From Marivita sp051859345 (GTDB lineage Bacteria; Pseudomonadota; Alphaproteobacteria; Rhodobacterales; Rhodobacteraceae): a DNA stretch of 64,000 nt. The position numbers and the translations under genes were made by a program. The stretch is from NCBI RefSeq assembly GCF_051859345.1, contig NZ_JBHYFV010000017.1, positions 1 through 64,000 on the forward strand, written 5' to 3'. Shown here piece after piece: positions 7,850 through 15,002 of the stretch (positions within the stretch are counted from its first letter, which is position 1; every line of letters begins with the position of its first letter). The notes beneath the pieces are model-generated. The model saw only the letters and a list, made by a program, of their open reading frames with translations, did no database searches and was not told the origin of the DNA.

Positions 7850-8683
7850 TTAGAGTTTGGTCCGCAGGTGCCAGAGATCGGGGAAAAGCTCAACCTCGAG
7901 CATGCGTTTGAGATAGGACACGCCGCCGGTGCCCCCGGTGCCGCGTTTCAGACCGATCACCCGTTCGACCGTGGTGACATGGTTGAAGCGCCAGCGCCGG
8001 AAGTAATCTTCGAGATCGACCAGCTTTTCCGCCAGTTCGTAGAGATCCCAGTACGTCGCCGGGTCGCGGTAGACCTTGGCCCATGCCGCCTGCACGGTCT
8101 CGTCGGGCTGGTGCGGTTTGGTCCGGTCGCGGGTCAGTGCGGCTTCGGGCAGGGGAACGGCCTGCGCGAGCCGCTGCAACGCACAATCGTAAAGCGATGG
8201 TTTCTCCATCTCGGCGGTCAGGCGGGCTGTCAGGTCGGCCCGGTGCGCATGGGGTTTGAGCATCGCCGGGTTGCGATTGCCCAACAGGAATTCGATCTCG
8301 CGGTACTGGGCCGACTGAAAGCCAGAGCTTTGTCCAAGGGTTTCGCGGAAGGTGGTGTAGTCGCTGGGCGTCATGGTGCGCAGCACGTCCCATCCGGAAT
8401 TGAGTTGTTCGAAGATGCGTGACACGCGGGATAGCAGCTTGAAGGCGGGGCGGATGTCCTGCGCTTGCAGCGTGTCGCGTGCGGCGTGCAATTCGTGCAG
8501 GGCAAGCCGCATCCAGAGTTCCGAGGTCTGGTGCTGGACGATGAACAGCAACTCGTCATGCGCGGTACTCAGCGGGTGCTGGGCATCGAGCACGGCATCA
8601 AGGCCAAGGTAATCGGTATAGGACATGCGCCCGTCGAACGACATCTGCGCGCCATCGCGGGCTGGATTGTAGGGATCGCTCAA
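7850..8683 (-). CDS. kynA: Tryptophan 2,3-dioxygenase
   Basis: Tryptophan 2,3-dioxygenase (277 residues) is the heme enzyme opening the indole ring to N-formylkynurenine. Recognisable parts are SYTDYLGLDAVLDAQHPLS, the substrate/heme segment DELLFIVQHQTSELWMRLALHEL, GQSSGFQSAQYREIEFLLGNRN, and the C-terminal FRRWRFNHVTTVERVIGLKRGTGGT containing the proximal heme His. Length is normal for bacterial TDO. Its start overlaps the SDR stop by four bases (ATGA) and kynU follows, so the three genes are probably translationally coupled for tryptophan catabolism to anthranilate. Confidence 0.96.
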   Translation of the reverse strand: MSDPYNPARDGAQMSFDGRMSYTDYLGLDAVLDAQHPLSTAHDELLFIVQHQTSELWMRLALHELHAARDTLQAQDIRPAFKLLSRVSRIFEQLNSGWDVLRTMTPSDYTTFRETLGQSSGFQSAQYREIEFLLGNRNPAMLKPHAHRADLTARLTAEMEKPSLYDCALQRLAQAVPLPEAALTRDRTKPHQPDETVQAAWAKVYRDPATYWDLYELAEKLVDLEDYFRRWRFNHVTTVERVIGLKRGTGGTGGVSYLKRMLEVELFPDLWHLRTKL

Positions 8684-9435
8684 AACTCACCCCCGGCGAT
8701 CTGAATGGCCTGACCGTTGACGCTGCCGGATTGCGGCGAACAGAGCCAGAGCGCGGCTTCGGCCACTTCCTCGGGGGTGATCAACCGACCGTGCGGGTTG
8801 GCGCCGACCATGACGGCGCGGGCGTCGTCTTCGCTCATGCCGGTGCGGGCCATGATCCGGTCGATGTTCTGCGGCACGATCTCGGTGTCCACATAGGCGG
8901 GGCAAATGGCGTTGAACGTGTAGGGCTTGCCCAGATAGTCAGCGGCCAACCCGCGGATCAGCCCGATCACCGCGTGTTTCGACGCGCTGTAACAGGGCGC
9001 GCCCTTGAGGCCCCGCAGCCCAGCGATAGAGCTGATGGCAATGACCCGGCCCCAATCGGTCTGGTGCATGGATTTGAGGCTTTCGCGGATCGTCAGGAAC
9101 GTGCCGTCGATATTAGTCGCCATCATGTTGCGCCAGAATGCCATGTCCGTCTTGTGCAGCGCGCGTCCTTCGGCAAGGCCCGCGTTGGGCACGCAGATCT
9201 GGACTGGGCCATGTGCTGTGACTGCGCTTGCGATGCCATCCACAACCGACGTTTCGTCTTGCACATCCATCACTTGCGGGTTCAGGTCATGTGCCTTGGC
9301 GGCGGTCTCAAGAACCTCTGCGCGACGCCCCGTGATGGTCACGGTTGCGCCCGCCCCGCGCAGCGCAACTGCGATGGCAAGACCGATCCCGGTGCCGCCC
9401 CCGGTGATCAGCGCGTGTTTGCCTGCCAGTGTCAT
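8680..9435 (-). CDS. Short-chain dehydrogenase/reductase upstream of kynA
   Basis: A 251-residue classical SDR: cofactor motif TGGGTGIG near residue 11, NAG motif (VPNAGLAEG), catalytic Ser in ISSIAG and YSASK (YxxxK). The C-terminal SGSVNGQAIQIAGGEF is typical of 3-hydroxyacyl/3-hydroxybutyrate-type reductases. ATG 9435, preceded by GGGAGGACGAC, is the likely start; the longer frame lacks similarity. It is first in the kyn operon and overlaps kynA, which implies co-expression with tryptophan breakdown, but no known step of that pathway to anthranilate needs an SDR. The substrate is therefore unknown. Confidence 0.85.
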   Translation of the reverse strand: MTLAGKHALITGGGTGIGLAIAVALRGAGATVTITGRRAEVLETAAKAHDLNPQVMDVQDETSVVDGIASAVTAHGPVQICVPNAGLAEGRALHKTDMAFWRNMMATNIDGTFLTIRESLKSMHQTDWGRVIAISSIAGLRGLKGAPCYSASKHAVIGLIRGLAADYLGKPYTFNAICPAYVDTEIVPQNIDRIMARTGMSEDDARAVMVGANPHGRLITPEEVAEAALWLCSPQSGSVNGQAIQIAGGEF

Positions 9436-9560
9436 GTCGTCCTCCCGGTCCTTTTGGCGTGACCGTACCCGAGTGGCGGCCAGTGGCAAGATGGCTCACC
9501 GGAAAGGGATTGCTTTTCTTATTCGCATTCATGAATGTGTGCCCAACAGGAGGAGACCCC

Positions 9561-10508
9561 ATGCGACTGACCACCCTTATCGCCGCCGTCTTGACCGCCG
9601 GTTCCGCCAGCGCAAGCGAAGACATTGCCGACAAATATCCGCAATCCGAACTTTACGACAAGCCGGTCGAGGTGATCCCGCATGTCTTCTCGGCCATCGG
9701 GGCGACCGCGCCGCCGACCTACGAAAACGCAGGGCACAACAACAACCTCAGTTTTGTTGTCACCGGGGACGGCGTTGTGGTGATCAATGGCGGCGCATCC
9801 GCCCGCCTTGCCGCGGCGTTGCATGAAGAGATCAAGGCGGTGACGGATCAGCCGGTGAAGCTGGTCATCAACGAGAACGGGCAGGGGCATGCGATGCTTG
9901 GCAACTCGTACTGGGCAGGGCTTGGCGTCGATATTCTGGCGCATGAGGATGCGATTGCGGTGGTCGAAGCGGATGGCGATTTTATCCTCCAAGGGATGCA
10001 ACGCTACAATCGGGACAAGGCCGAAGGCACCACCGTTGCGGGCGCCAACCTGAGCTTTTCCGACCGATATGTCGTAGAGATGGGCGATGTGACCCTTGAA
10101 GTCCTGCATCTTGGCCCGGCGCATGATCCGGGCGACGCACAGGTCTGGATTCCGCAATGGGGAATCGTGATTGCGGGCGATATCGCGTTTCACGAACGTA
10201 TGCCGCCGATCTTTGCCGAAACCGACACCGATGCCTGGATCGAGACCTTCGATGGGCCGTTCACTGATCTGGGGGCCACTTATGTCATTCCGGGGCATGG
10301 CCACCCGACCAACATGGCGCAGGTGACGCGGTATACCAGCGATTACATCAAGGATCTGCGCGCCAAGATCGGGGCGCATATCGACGAGGGTGGAGACCTT
10401 GCCGGTGCCTATTATGTCGATCAGTCGAACTGGGCGCATCTTGACACGTTCGAGGAACTGGCGACCAAGAACGCGGGCCGCGTCTATGAAGAGATGGAAT
10501 GGGAGTGA
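9561..10508 (+). CDS. Exported metallo-beta-lactamase-fold protein with degenerate zinc motif
   Basis: A 315-residue protein with a signal peptide (MRLTTLIAAVLTAGSASA) and the overall order of a SoxH/quinoprotein-relay metallo-beta-lactamase hydrolase: VFSAIGATAPPTYENAGHNNNLSFVVTGDGVVVING, then a GAHDPGD-like strand, IVIAGDIAFHERMP and VIPGHGHP. Where zinc enzymes have NTHxHxDHxxGN, this protein has NENGQGHAMLGN, so the HxHxDH ligands are replaced (N, Q, H, A). Later ligand positions (PAH, AGD, GHGH) persist. It may be catalytically dead, use another metal, or be a binding protein. ATG 9561 is chosen for the AGGAGGAGA upstream. It is divergent from the kyn operon. Confidence 0.8.
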   Translation: MRLTTLIAAVLTAGSASASEDIADKYPQSELYDKPVEVIPHVFSAIGATAPPTYENAGHNNNLSFVVTGDGVVVINGGASARLAAALHEEIKAVTDQPVKLVINENGQGHAMLGNSYWAGLGVDILAHEDAIAVVEADGDFILQGMQRYNRDKAEGTTVAGANLSFSDRYVVEMGDVTLEVLHLGPAHDPGDAQVWIPQWGIVIAGDIAFHERMPPIFAETDTDAWIETFDGPFTDLGATYVIPGHGHPTNMAQVTRYTSDYIKDLRAKIGAHIDEGGDLAGAYYVDQSNWAHLDTFEELATKNAGRVYEEMEWE

Positions 10509-10523
10509 TCCCACGAACACTGA

Positions 10524-10545
10524 TTATTGACTGGTGAGTCAATAA
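10524..10545. promoter_or_regulatory. Inverted repeat upstream of choline sulfatase, BetI-like operator candidate
   Basis: TTATTGACT and AGTCAATAA are exact 9-bp inverted arms around GGTG, located ~40 bases before the choline-sulfatase start. AT-rich ATTGA/TCAAT dyads of this kind resemble BetI (TetR-family) operators in bet gene promoters. The assignment to BetI is inference; no betI gene is in the window. Confidence 0.55.
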
Positions 10546-10584
10546 CCTCCAGTGTCGCGCAAATTGCACGGCACTGGGGGTTTT

Positions 10585-12090
10585 ATGCAGCCGAATATCC
10601 TGATTCTGATGGTGGACCAGCTGAACGGGACGCTGTTTCCCGATGGCCCCGCCGATTGGCTGCACGCGCCCAACCTCAAGAAACTCGCGGCCCGTTCGAC
10701 CCGGTTCCGCAACGCCTATACCGCCAGCCCGCTTTGCGCGCCGGGGCGGGCGGCGTTCATGTCGGGCCAGTTGCCCTCGGCCAACGGGGTCTATGACAAT
10801 GCCGCCGAATTCCCGTCCTCGATCCCCACTTATGCGCATCACCTGCGCCGGGCGGGGTATTACACCGCGCTGTCGGGCAAGATGCATTTTGTCGGCCCTG
10901 ACCAGATGCACGGGTTCGAGGCGCGGCTGACCACCGACATCTACCCGGCCGATTTCGGCTGGACGCCGGATTACCGCAAACCAGGCGAACGGATCGACTG
11001 GTGGTATCACAATATGGGGTCGGTGACGGGGGCGGGGGTGGCGGAGATCACCAACCAGCTCGAATATGACGACGAGGTCGCCTATCAGGCGAAGCTGGCG
11101 TTGTATGAACTTGCGCGCGGCAAGGATGACCGCCCGTGGTGCCTCACAGCGAGCTTTACCCATCCGCATGACCCCTATGTGGCGCGGCGTAAGTATTGGG
11201 ACTTGTACGAGGATTGCGAGCATCTTCTGCCCGAAATCCCGGCGATGGACTATGACGACCACGACCCCCATGCCAAACGGATCTTCGATGCCAATGACTG
11301 GCGGAACTTCGACATCACCGAAGACGACATCCGCACATCCCGCCGCGCCTATTTTGCCAACATTTCTTATCTCGACGACAAGATCGGAGAGATCCTGCAA
11401 GTGCTCGAAGACACGCGGCAGGAGGCGATCATCCTCTTCGTGTCGGATCACGGCGACATGCTGGGTGAGCGTGGTTTGTGGTTCAAGATGTGCTTTTACG
11501 ATGGCTCGGCGCGGGTGCCGTTGATGATCGCCGCCCCCGACATGGAACCTGGGTTGGTGAGCGATCCCGTCTCGACCATCGATGTCTGCCCGACGCTCTG
11601 CGCCTTGGCGGGGGTGAGCATGGAGGAGGTGATGCCCTGGACAACAGGCGAATCGCTGGTGCCGCTAGGGCAGGGTGGCGCGCGCACCAGCCCGGTGGCG
11701 ATGGAATACGCGGCCGAGGCATCTTATGCGCCGCTGGTGTCGCTGCGCTATGGCAAGTGGAAGTACAACCGTTGTGCGCTCGATCCGGATCAACTGTTCG
11801 ACCTTGAGGCCGACCCGCATGAATTGACCAATCTTGCCGATCGCCCGGACCATCAGGGCACGCTGCAATCGCTGCGGGCCAAGTCCGAGGCCCGCTGGGA
11901 TCTGGCGCGGTTCGACGCGGATGTGCGCGCGTCACAGGCCAAACGCTGGGTGGTCTACGAGGCACTGCGGCAGGGTGGGTATTACCCGTGGGATTATCAG
12001 CCGCTGCGCGATGCGTCCGAGCGGTTCATGCGCAACCACATGGATTTGAACGTTCTGGAAGAGAGCAAACGCTATCCGCGCGGAGAATGA
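10585..12090 (+). CDS. betC: Choline sulfatase
   Basis: A 501-residue alkaline-phosphatase-superfamily sulfatase, best matched to choline sulfatase, which releases choline from choline-O-sulfate for glycine betaine synthesis. The formylglycine site is C51-A-P-G-R (CxPxR) in SPLCAPGRAAFMSGQ; the metal-binding D11 lies in MVDQLNG, and further ligands in FVSDHGDMLGERGLW. The C-terminal choline-sulfatase extension (VYEALRQGGYYPWDYQPLRDAS) is present, which favours betC over generic sulfatases. ATG 10585 follows GGGGG. The other bet genes are absent here, so this looks like a separate member of a BetI-type regulon. Confidence 0.88.
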   Translation: MQPNILILMVDQLNGTLFPDGPADWLHAPNLKKLAARSTRFRNAYTASPLCAPGRAAFMSGQLPSANGVYDNAAEFPSSIPTYAHHLRRAGYYTALSGKMHFVGPDQMHGFEARLTTDIYPADFGWTPDYRKPGERIDWWYHNMGSVTGAGVAEITNQLEYDDEVAYQAKLALYELARGKDDRPWCLTASFTHPHDPYVARRKYWDLYEDCEHLLPEIPAMDYDDHDPHAKRIFDANDWRNFDITEDDIRTSRRAYFANISYLDDKIGEILQVLEDTRQEAIILFVSDHGDMLGERGLWFKMCFYDGSARVPLMIAAPDMEPGLVSDPVSTIDVCPTLCALAGVSMEEVMPWTTGESLVPLGQGGARTSPVAMEYAAEASYAPLVSLRYGKWKYNRCALDPDQLFDLEADPHELTNLADRPDHQGTLQSLRAKSEARWDLARFDADVRASQAKRWVVYEALRQGGYYPWDYQPLRDASERFMRNHMDLNVLEESKRYPRGE

Positions 12091-12148
12091 TTAACCTTTC
12101 TTAACGCTTTCCATTGTTTTGCCCATTTTGCAGGGCAATATTCATGGA

Positions 12149-12889
12149 ATGTTAAGGATTTTATTTTTCGTTGCCGCCGTGGCGTCGGGCTCGATGGCCC
12201 ATGCCGCCCCGAATGGACCCATCCACGTTGTCGATGGTGACACATTCAAGGTGAACGGCACCACCGTGCGCCTGCACGCCATAGACGCGCCCGAGATCGA
12301 GCAGATGTGCGGCGACGCCAACAGTCCGGTCTGGGCCTGTGGCGCGTGGGTGCGCGACAAGACCCGCGAAATGTTCGAGGGGCGGCACGCCCGCTGTACC
12401 GCGACGGACACCGACAGGTATGGCCGCACCGTCGCCAAATGTACGGTGGACGGTCAGGATGTCGGCGAACGGCTTGTCAGCGGCGGGCTGGCCTTTGCCT
12501 ACCGTCAATACGGGATGGATTACGATCTGGCGGAAAAAGGCGCCGCCGTGACGTCGCGTGGTCTGCACGGCACCGGCATCATGTCGCCCGCCGCGTTCCG
12601 GTCGGCGCAACGGGCCAAGACCCAATCAAACAGCTCGCGCAGCTCCACCGGGGCCAAGACAGTGACTGTCAATCGCTCTACGCCGCAAGAGCGCAGCTGG
12701 CTGCCCAACGCGATCAACCCCGCCTGCAAGATCAAGGGCAATATCAGCATGAACAACGGGCAACGAATCTACCATGTGCCTGGTCAGCCCTATTACACCA
12801 AGACACGCATCTCGCTGACAAAGGGTGAACGCTGGTTCTGTTCGGAATCCGAGGCGCGGGCGGCGGGGTGGAGAAAGGCACGAAACTGA
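12149..12889 (+). CDS. Exported thermonuclease-family (SNase-like) protein
   Basis: A 246-residue secreted protein: signal peptide (MLRILFFVAAVASGSMAHA), then an SNase-like nuclease domain (HVVDGDTFKVNGTTVRLHAIDAPE, with Asp/Arg catalytic positions, and TDRYGRTVAKC, VSGGLAFAYRQY). After a Ser-rich linker comes a C-terminal domain ACKIKGNIS...HVPGQPYYTKTRI...ERWFCSESEARAAGWRKA, which matches the Cys/Trp-rich 'sunset' type domain often attached to such nucleases. Start ATG 12149 places the signal peptide at the N-terminus. The likely role is extracytoplasmic nucleic-acid degradation. It stands alone between the sulfatase and ydcH-like genes. Confidence 0.85.
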   Translation: MLRILFFVAAVASGSMAHAAPNGPIHVVDGDTFKVNGTTVRLHAIDAPEIEQMCGDANSPVWACGAWVRDKTREMFEGRHARCTATDTDRYGRTVAKCTVDGQDVGERLVSGGLAFAYRQYGMDYDLAEKGAAVTSRGLHGTGIMSPAAFRSAQRAKTQSNSSRSSTGAKTVTVNRSTPQERSWLPNAINPACKIKGNISMNNGQRIYHVPGQPYYTKTRISLTKGERWFCSESEARAAGWRKARN

Positions 12890-12970
12890 TCGGCACTTGA
12901 TCCCGGTCAAGGTGCACCATGTACTGCTCTGACATCTTGGGTCCGAACATATCAGGAGAGGAGCGCATAC

Positions 12971-13207
12971 ATGTCGCACACACCACATGAACTGGCCGAA
13001 GAATTCCCCGAATACGTCGAAAAGATGAGCGCTCTCAAGCAGTCAGACGCGCATTTTGCCAAGCTGTTTGAGACCTATCACGACCTCAACCGCACGGTTC
13101 ACCGCGCAGAAACCAATGTCGAGCCGATGGGCTCGTTGGCCGAGACCGATCTGCGCAAACGGCGCGGTGCTCTCAAGGATGAAATCTGGAGCTACCTTCA
13201 GAAGTGA
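12971..13207 (+). CDS. YdcH-family (DUF465) small protein
   Basis: A 78-residue helical protein of the YdcH/DUF465 family. The diagnostic core is FPEYVEKMSALKQSDAHFAKLFETYHDLNRTVHRAE followed by LRKRRGALKDEIWSYLQ. It is predicted to form a coiled-coil hairpin in the cytoplasm. The function of the family is not established. A good ribosome-binding site (AGGAGAGGAGC) precedes ATG 12971. Its TGA is directly followed by the stop of the convergent glutathione peroxidase gene, with no spacer and no room for a terminator. Confidence 0.88.
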   Translation: MSHTPHELAEEFPEYVEKMSALKQSDAHFAKLFETYHDLNRTVHRAETNVEPMGSLAETDLRKRRGALKDEIWSYLQK

Positions 13208-13726
13208 TCAACGCAGCAGGCCGGTGATCGCAGAGGTCACCGGCCGGGACATCGGCCGCGCGTTCGATCCGAATGTCGCGGCCACGCTGCCGTCCGGGGC
13301 GATCAGGACCTTGTTGAAGTTCCAGCCCGGCGTAAAGCCCGCCTCGGCCTCAAGCCATTTGTAAAACGGATGCGCCGCGTCGCCGCGGATCGAGGTGATT
13401 GTGGTCATCGGAAAAGTCAGACCGAAATTCACCTCGCAGAAATCCTGGACGTCTGCGTTTGACGCCAGTTCCTGCCGGAAATCGTTGGACGGAATGGCCA
13501 GCACAACCAGCCCCTGATCGCGATAGGTGTCGTAAAGCGCCTGAAGCCCGTCATATTGCGGCGTATACCCGCATCGGGACGCCGTGTTGACCAACAGAAC
13601 CGGCTGCCCGCGCCAGTCCGCCAAGTCGATCTCGCCGCCGTCCATGGACGCAAAGGAAAAGTCCGCCGGGGCCGCGTGGGCCAATGTGGCCATCCAGACA
13701 AACAGGGATGCAAGCAACAGACGCAT
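13208..13726 (-). CDS. Glutathione peroxidase, exported form
   Basis: A 172-residue glutathione-peroxidase-family protein (thioredoxin fold) with an N-terminal signal peptide (MRLLLASLFVWMATLAHA), so it probably acts in the periplasm. The peroxidatic cysteine is in NTASRCGYTPQY (Cys rather than Sec), the Gln is in the FRQELAS region, and the Trp/Asn in GWNFNKVLI complete the tetrad. Bacterial exported homologues generally use thioredoxin-like reductants. ATG 13726, preceded by GTGAGGAGCC, is the start; the upstream extension has no signal. It removes hydroperoxides; the physiological reductant is unknown. Confidence 0.88.
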   Translation of the reverse strand: MRLLLASLFVWMATLAHAAPADFSFASMDGGEIDLADWRGQPVLLVNTASRCGYTPQYDGLQALYDTYRDQGLVVLAIPSNDFRQELASNADVQDFCEVNFGLTFPMTTITSIRGDAAHPFYKWLEAEAGFTPGWNFNKVLIAPDGSVAATFGSNARPMSRPVTSAITGLLR

Positions 13727-13777
13727 ATCAAGGCTCCTCACATGGCAAGTTAGCTGGAGGTGGTCCAAAGGAAAGGA

Positions 13778-14398
13778 TCAGAGTTTGCGAAACACCATGA
13801 CAAGCCCGCGATCCCTGGCGTGATCATGATCGGCATTTTCGTAGATCGCGAAGTCGTGGAAATCGACCGGGCTGATCATCTTGTGCGCGACGAGCAGGGC
13901 AAGGCGTGACCCAAATCCGGTGCCATCGAAAACCGGCGGAATCACACCGCACACAAACAGCGCGCCGGGTTTGGCGACACGCAACAGTTCGGGAAACACG
14001 TCCGGGCCGACATGACCATGGGTGAACGTCCCGCTCGAGACGAAGCCGCCATAGGTCGCATCCGCCATCGGCAGGGTTTGCGTCAGGTCTGCACAAATCC
14101 GGGCGCGGTACAGCCCTTTGGCAGCCGCCTGATCCAGCATGCCCTGCGAGATGTCGATACCATCGACGACGCGGTCGGGCAGGTGTTCCGCCAGAAGCCC
14201 GGTTCCCGCGCCAATGTCGAGCACGGGTGTGGAGTCATCGCCGTATGACAGGAAGATCCGGGCAACTTCGCGTGGTGCGACATAGCCATGCGCCGCGCCA
14301 AAGCCACTGTCATATGTCGTGGCCCAAGTGTCATAAAGCGCCCTGGCGTCGGCCGCGCCGTCGATCTTGTAGGCATTTTCTAGGGTATGGTCAGACAT
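13778..14398 (-). CDS. Class I SAM-dependent methyltransferase
   Basis: A 206-residue Rossmann-fold methyltransferase. SAM-binding motif I is PVLDIGAGTGLLAEHLP, motif II DGIDISQGMLDQA, and motif III lies near CADLTQTLPMADATYGGFVSSGTFTHGHVG. N-terminal DARALYDTWATTYDS is common to small-molecule methyltransferases of this type. ATG 14398 follows GGGAGACGCGG; the longer frame upstream overlaps the zinc-finger gene on the other strand and is unlikely. The substrate cannot be inferred. It is divergently placed to the DksA-like gene. Confidence 0.82.
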   Translation of the reverse strand: MSDHTLENAYKIDGAADARALYDTWATTYDSGFGAAHGYVAPREVARIFLSYGDDSTPVLDIGAGTGLLAEHLPDRVVDGIDISQGMLDQAAAKGLYRARICADLTQTLPMADATYGGFVSSGTFTHGHVGPDVFPELLRVAKPGALFVCGVIPPVFDGTGFGSRLALLVAHKMISPVDFHDFAIYENADHDHARDRGLVMVFRKL

Positions 14399-14519
14399 CC
14401 GCGTCTCCCGGTGTGGCTTTGCATCAGGATGCCTGCGTGACGGTTCCGCGACAAGTGCCTTGCACGGCTTTGCGTGCAGGCCCATATTTCCAGGGATCGA
14501 ACAGCAAGAGGTTTGGGAC

Positions 14520-14789
14520 ATGGCAGGCGGATGGGCCCGCGACGGCGCGGTGCAGGAACAGATCGACGCGTCGATCAACGATGAACTGGCCCGACTCAAG
14601 GCGCGGCGGTCTCCGGTTGGGGAAAGCCTGAGCCATTGTGCCGATTGCGAAGACCCCATCCCGGAAAAACGCCGTCAGGCCATACCGGGTGTCAAACTGT
14701 GTATCGAGTGCCAGCAAGAGCGCGACGGCAGTTACAAGGCGCGTGGCGGGATCAACCGACGTGGATCGAAGGATTCCCAGTTGAAGTAA
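14520..14789 (+). CDS. DksA/TraR-family C4 zinc-finger protein
   Basis: An 89-residue short DksA/TraR-type protein similar to E. coli YbiI. The C4 zinc finger is CADCEDPIPEKRRQAIPGVKLCIECQ (Cys pairs CxxC...CxxC) near residues 40-65. The N-terminal MAGGWARDGAVQEQIDASINDELARLKAR matches the family. It lacks the long coiled coil of full DksA, so direct modulation of RNA polymerase like DksA is doubtful. ATG 14520 gives the family start. It is followed by ~210 bases holding hairpins and a long palindromic element. Confidence 0.85.
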   Translation: MAGGWARDGAVQEQIDASINDELARLKARRSPVGESLSHCADCEDPIPEKRRQAIPGVKLCIECQQERDGSYKARGGINRRGSKDSQLK

Positions 14790-14900
14790 AGTGTGCGGGC
14801 TAGCGCCCGCGCAGGTTTTCTCGCCTGCGGCTCGGATTGGCGCTTGTTGAGACCGCGGCGATTTAATCTGTCGTTAAGGTTAATCCGCCGCCAGTCGCAG

Positions 14901-14967
14901 GCATATTTTTCAAAAAGAAGAAGCAGGGGACCATACACGCCCCTGCTTCTTCTTTTTCCAAATATGC
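14901..14967. repeat. 67-bp palindromic intergenic element, full-length copy
   Basis: Two inverted copies of a GCATATTT-(GG)-AAAAAGAAGAAG unit (14901-14923 forward, 14946-14967 reverse) flank a CAGGGG/CCCCTG stem. Single units recur at 51931-51952 (one mismatch) and 62272-62293 (identical to the 14946 copy). All copies are intergenic, which suggests a dispersed palindromic repeat family. Confidence 0.7.
14912..14957. terminator. Strong bidirectional hairpin terminator between dksA-like and pepF
   Basis: An 18-bp perfect stem (arms 14912-14929 and 14940-14957, core GAAGAAGCAGGGG) with a 10-base loop ends in a T5 run on each strand. It sits between convergent genes and is the core of the larger repeat element. 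Confidence 0.8.
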
Positions 14968-15002
14968 AAACGCGACGCCGACATATGCGGCACGTCCGAG
15001 GA

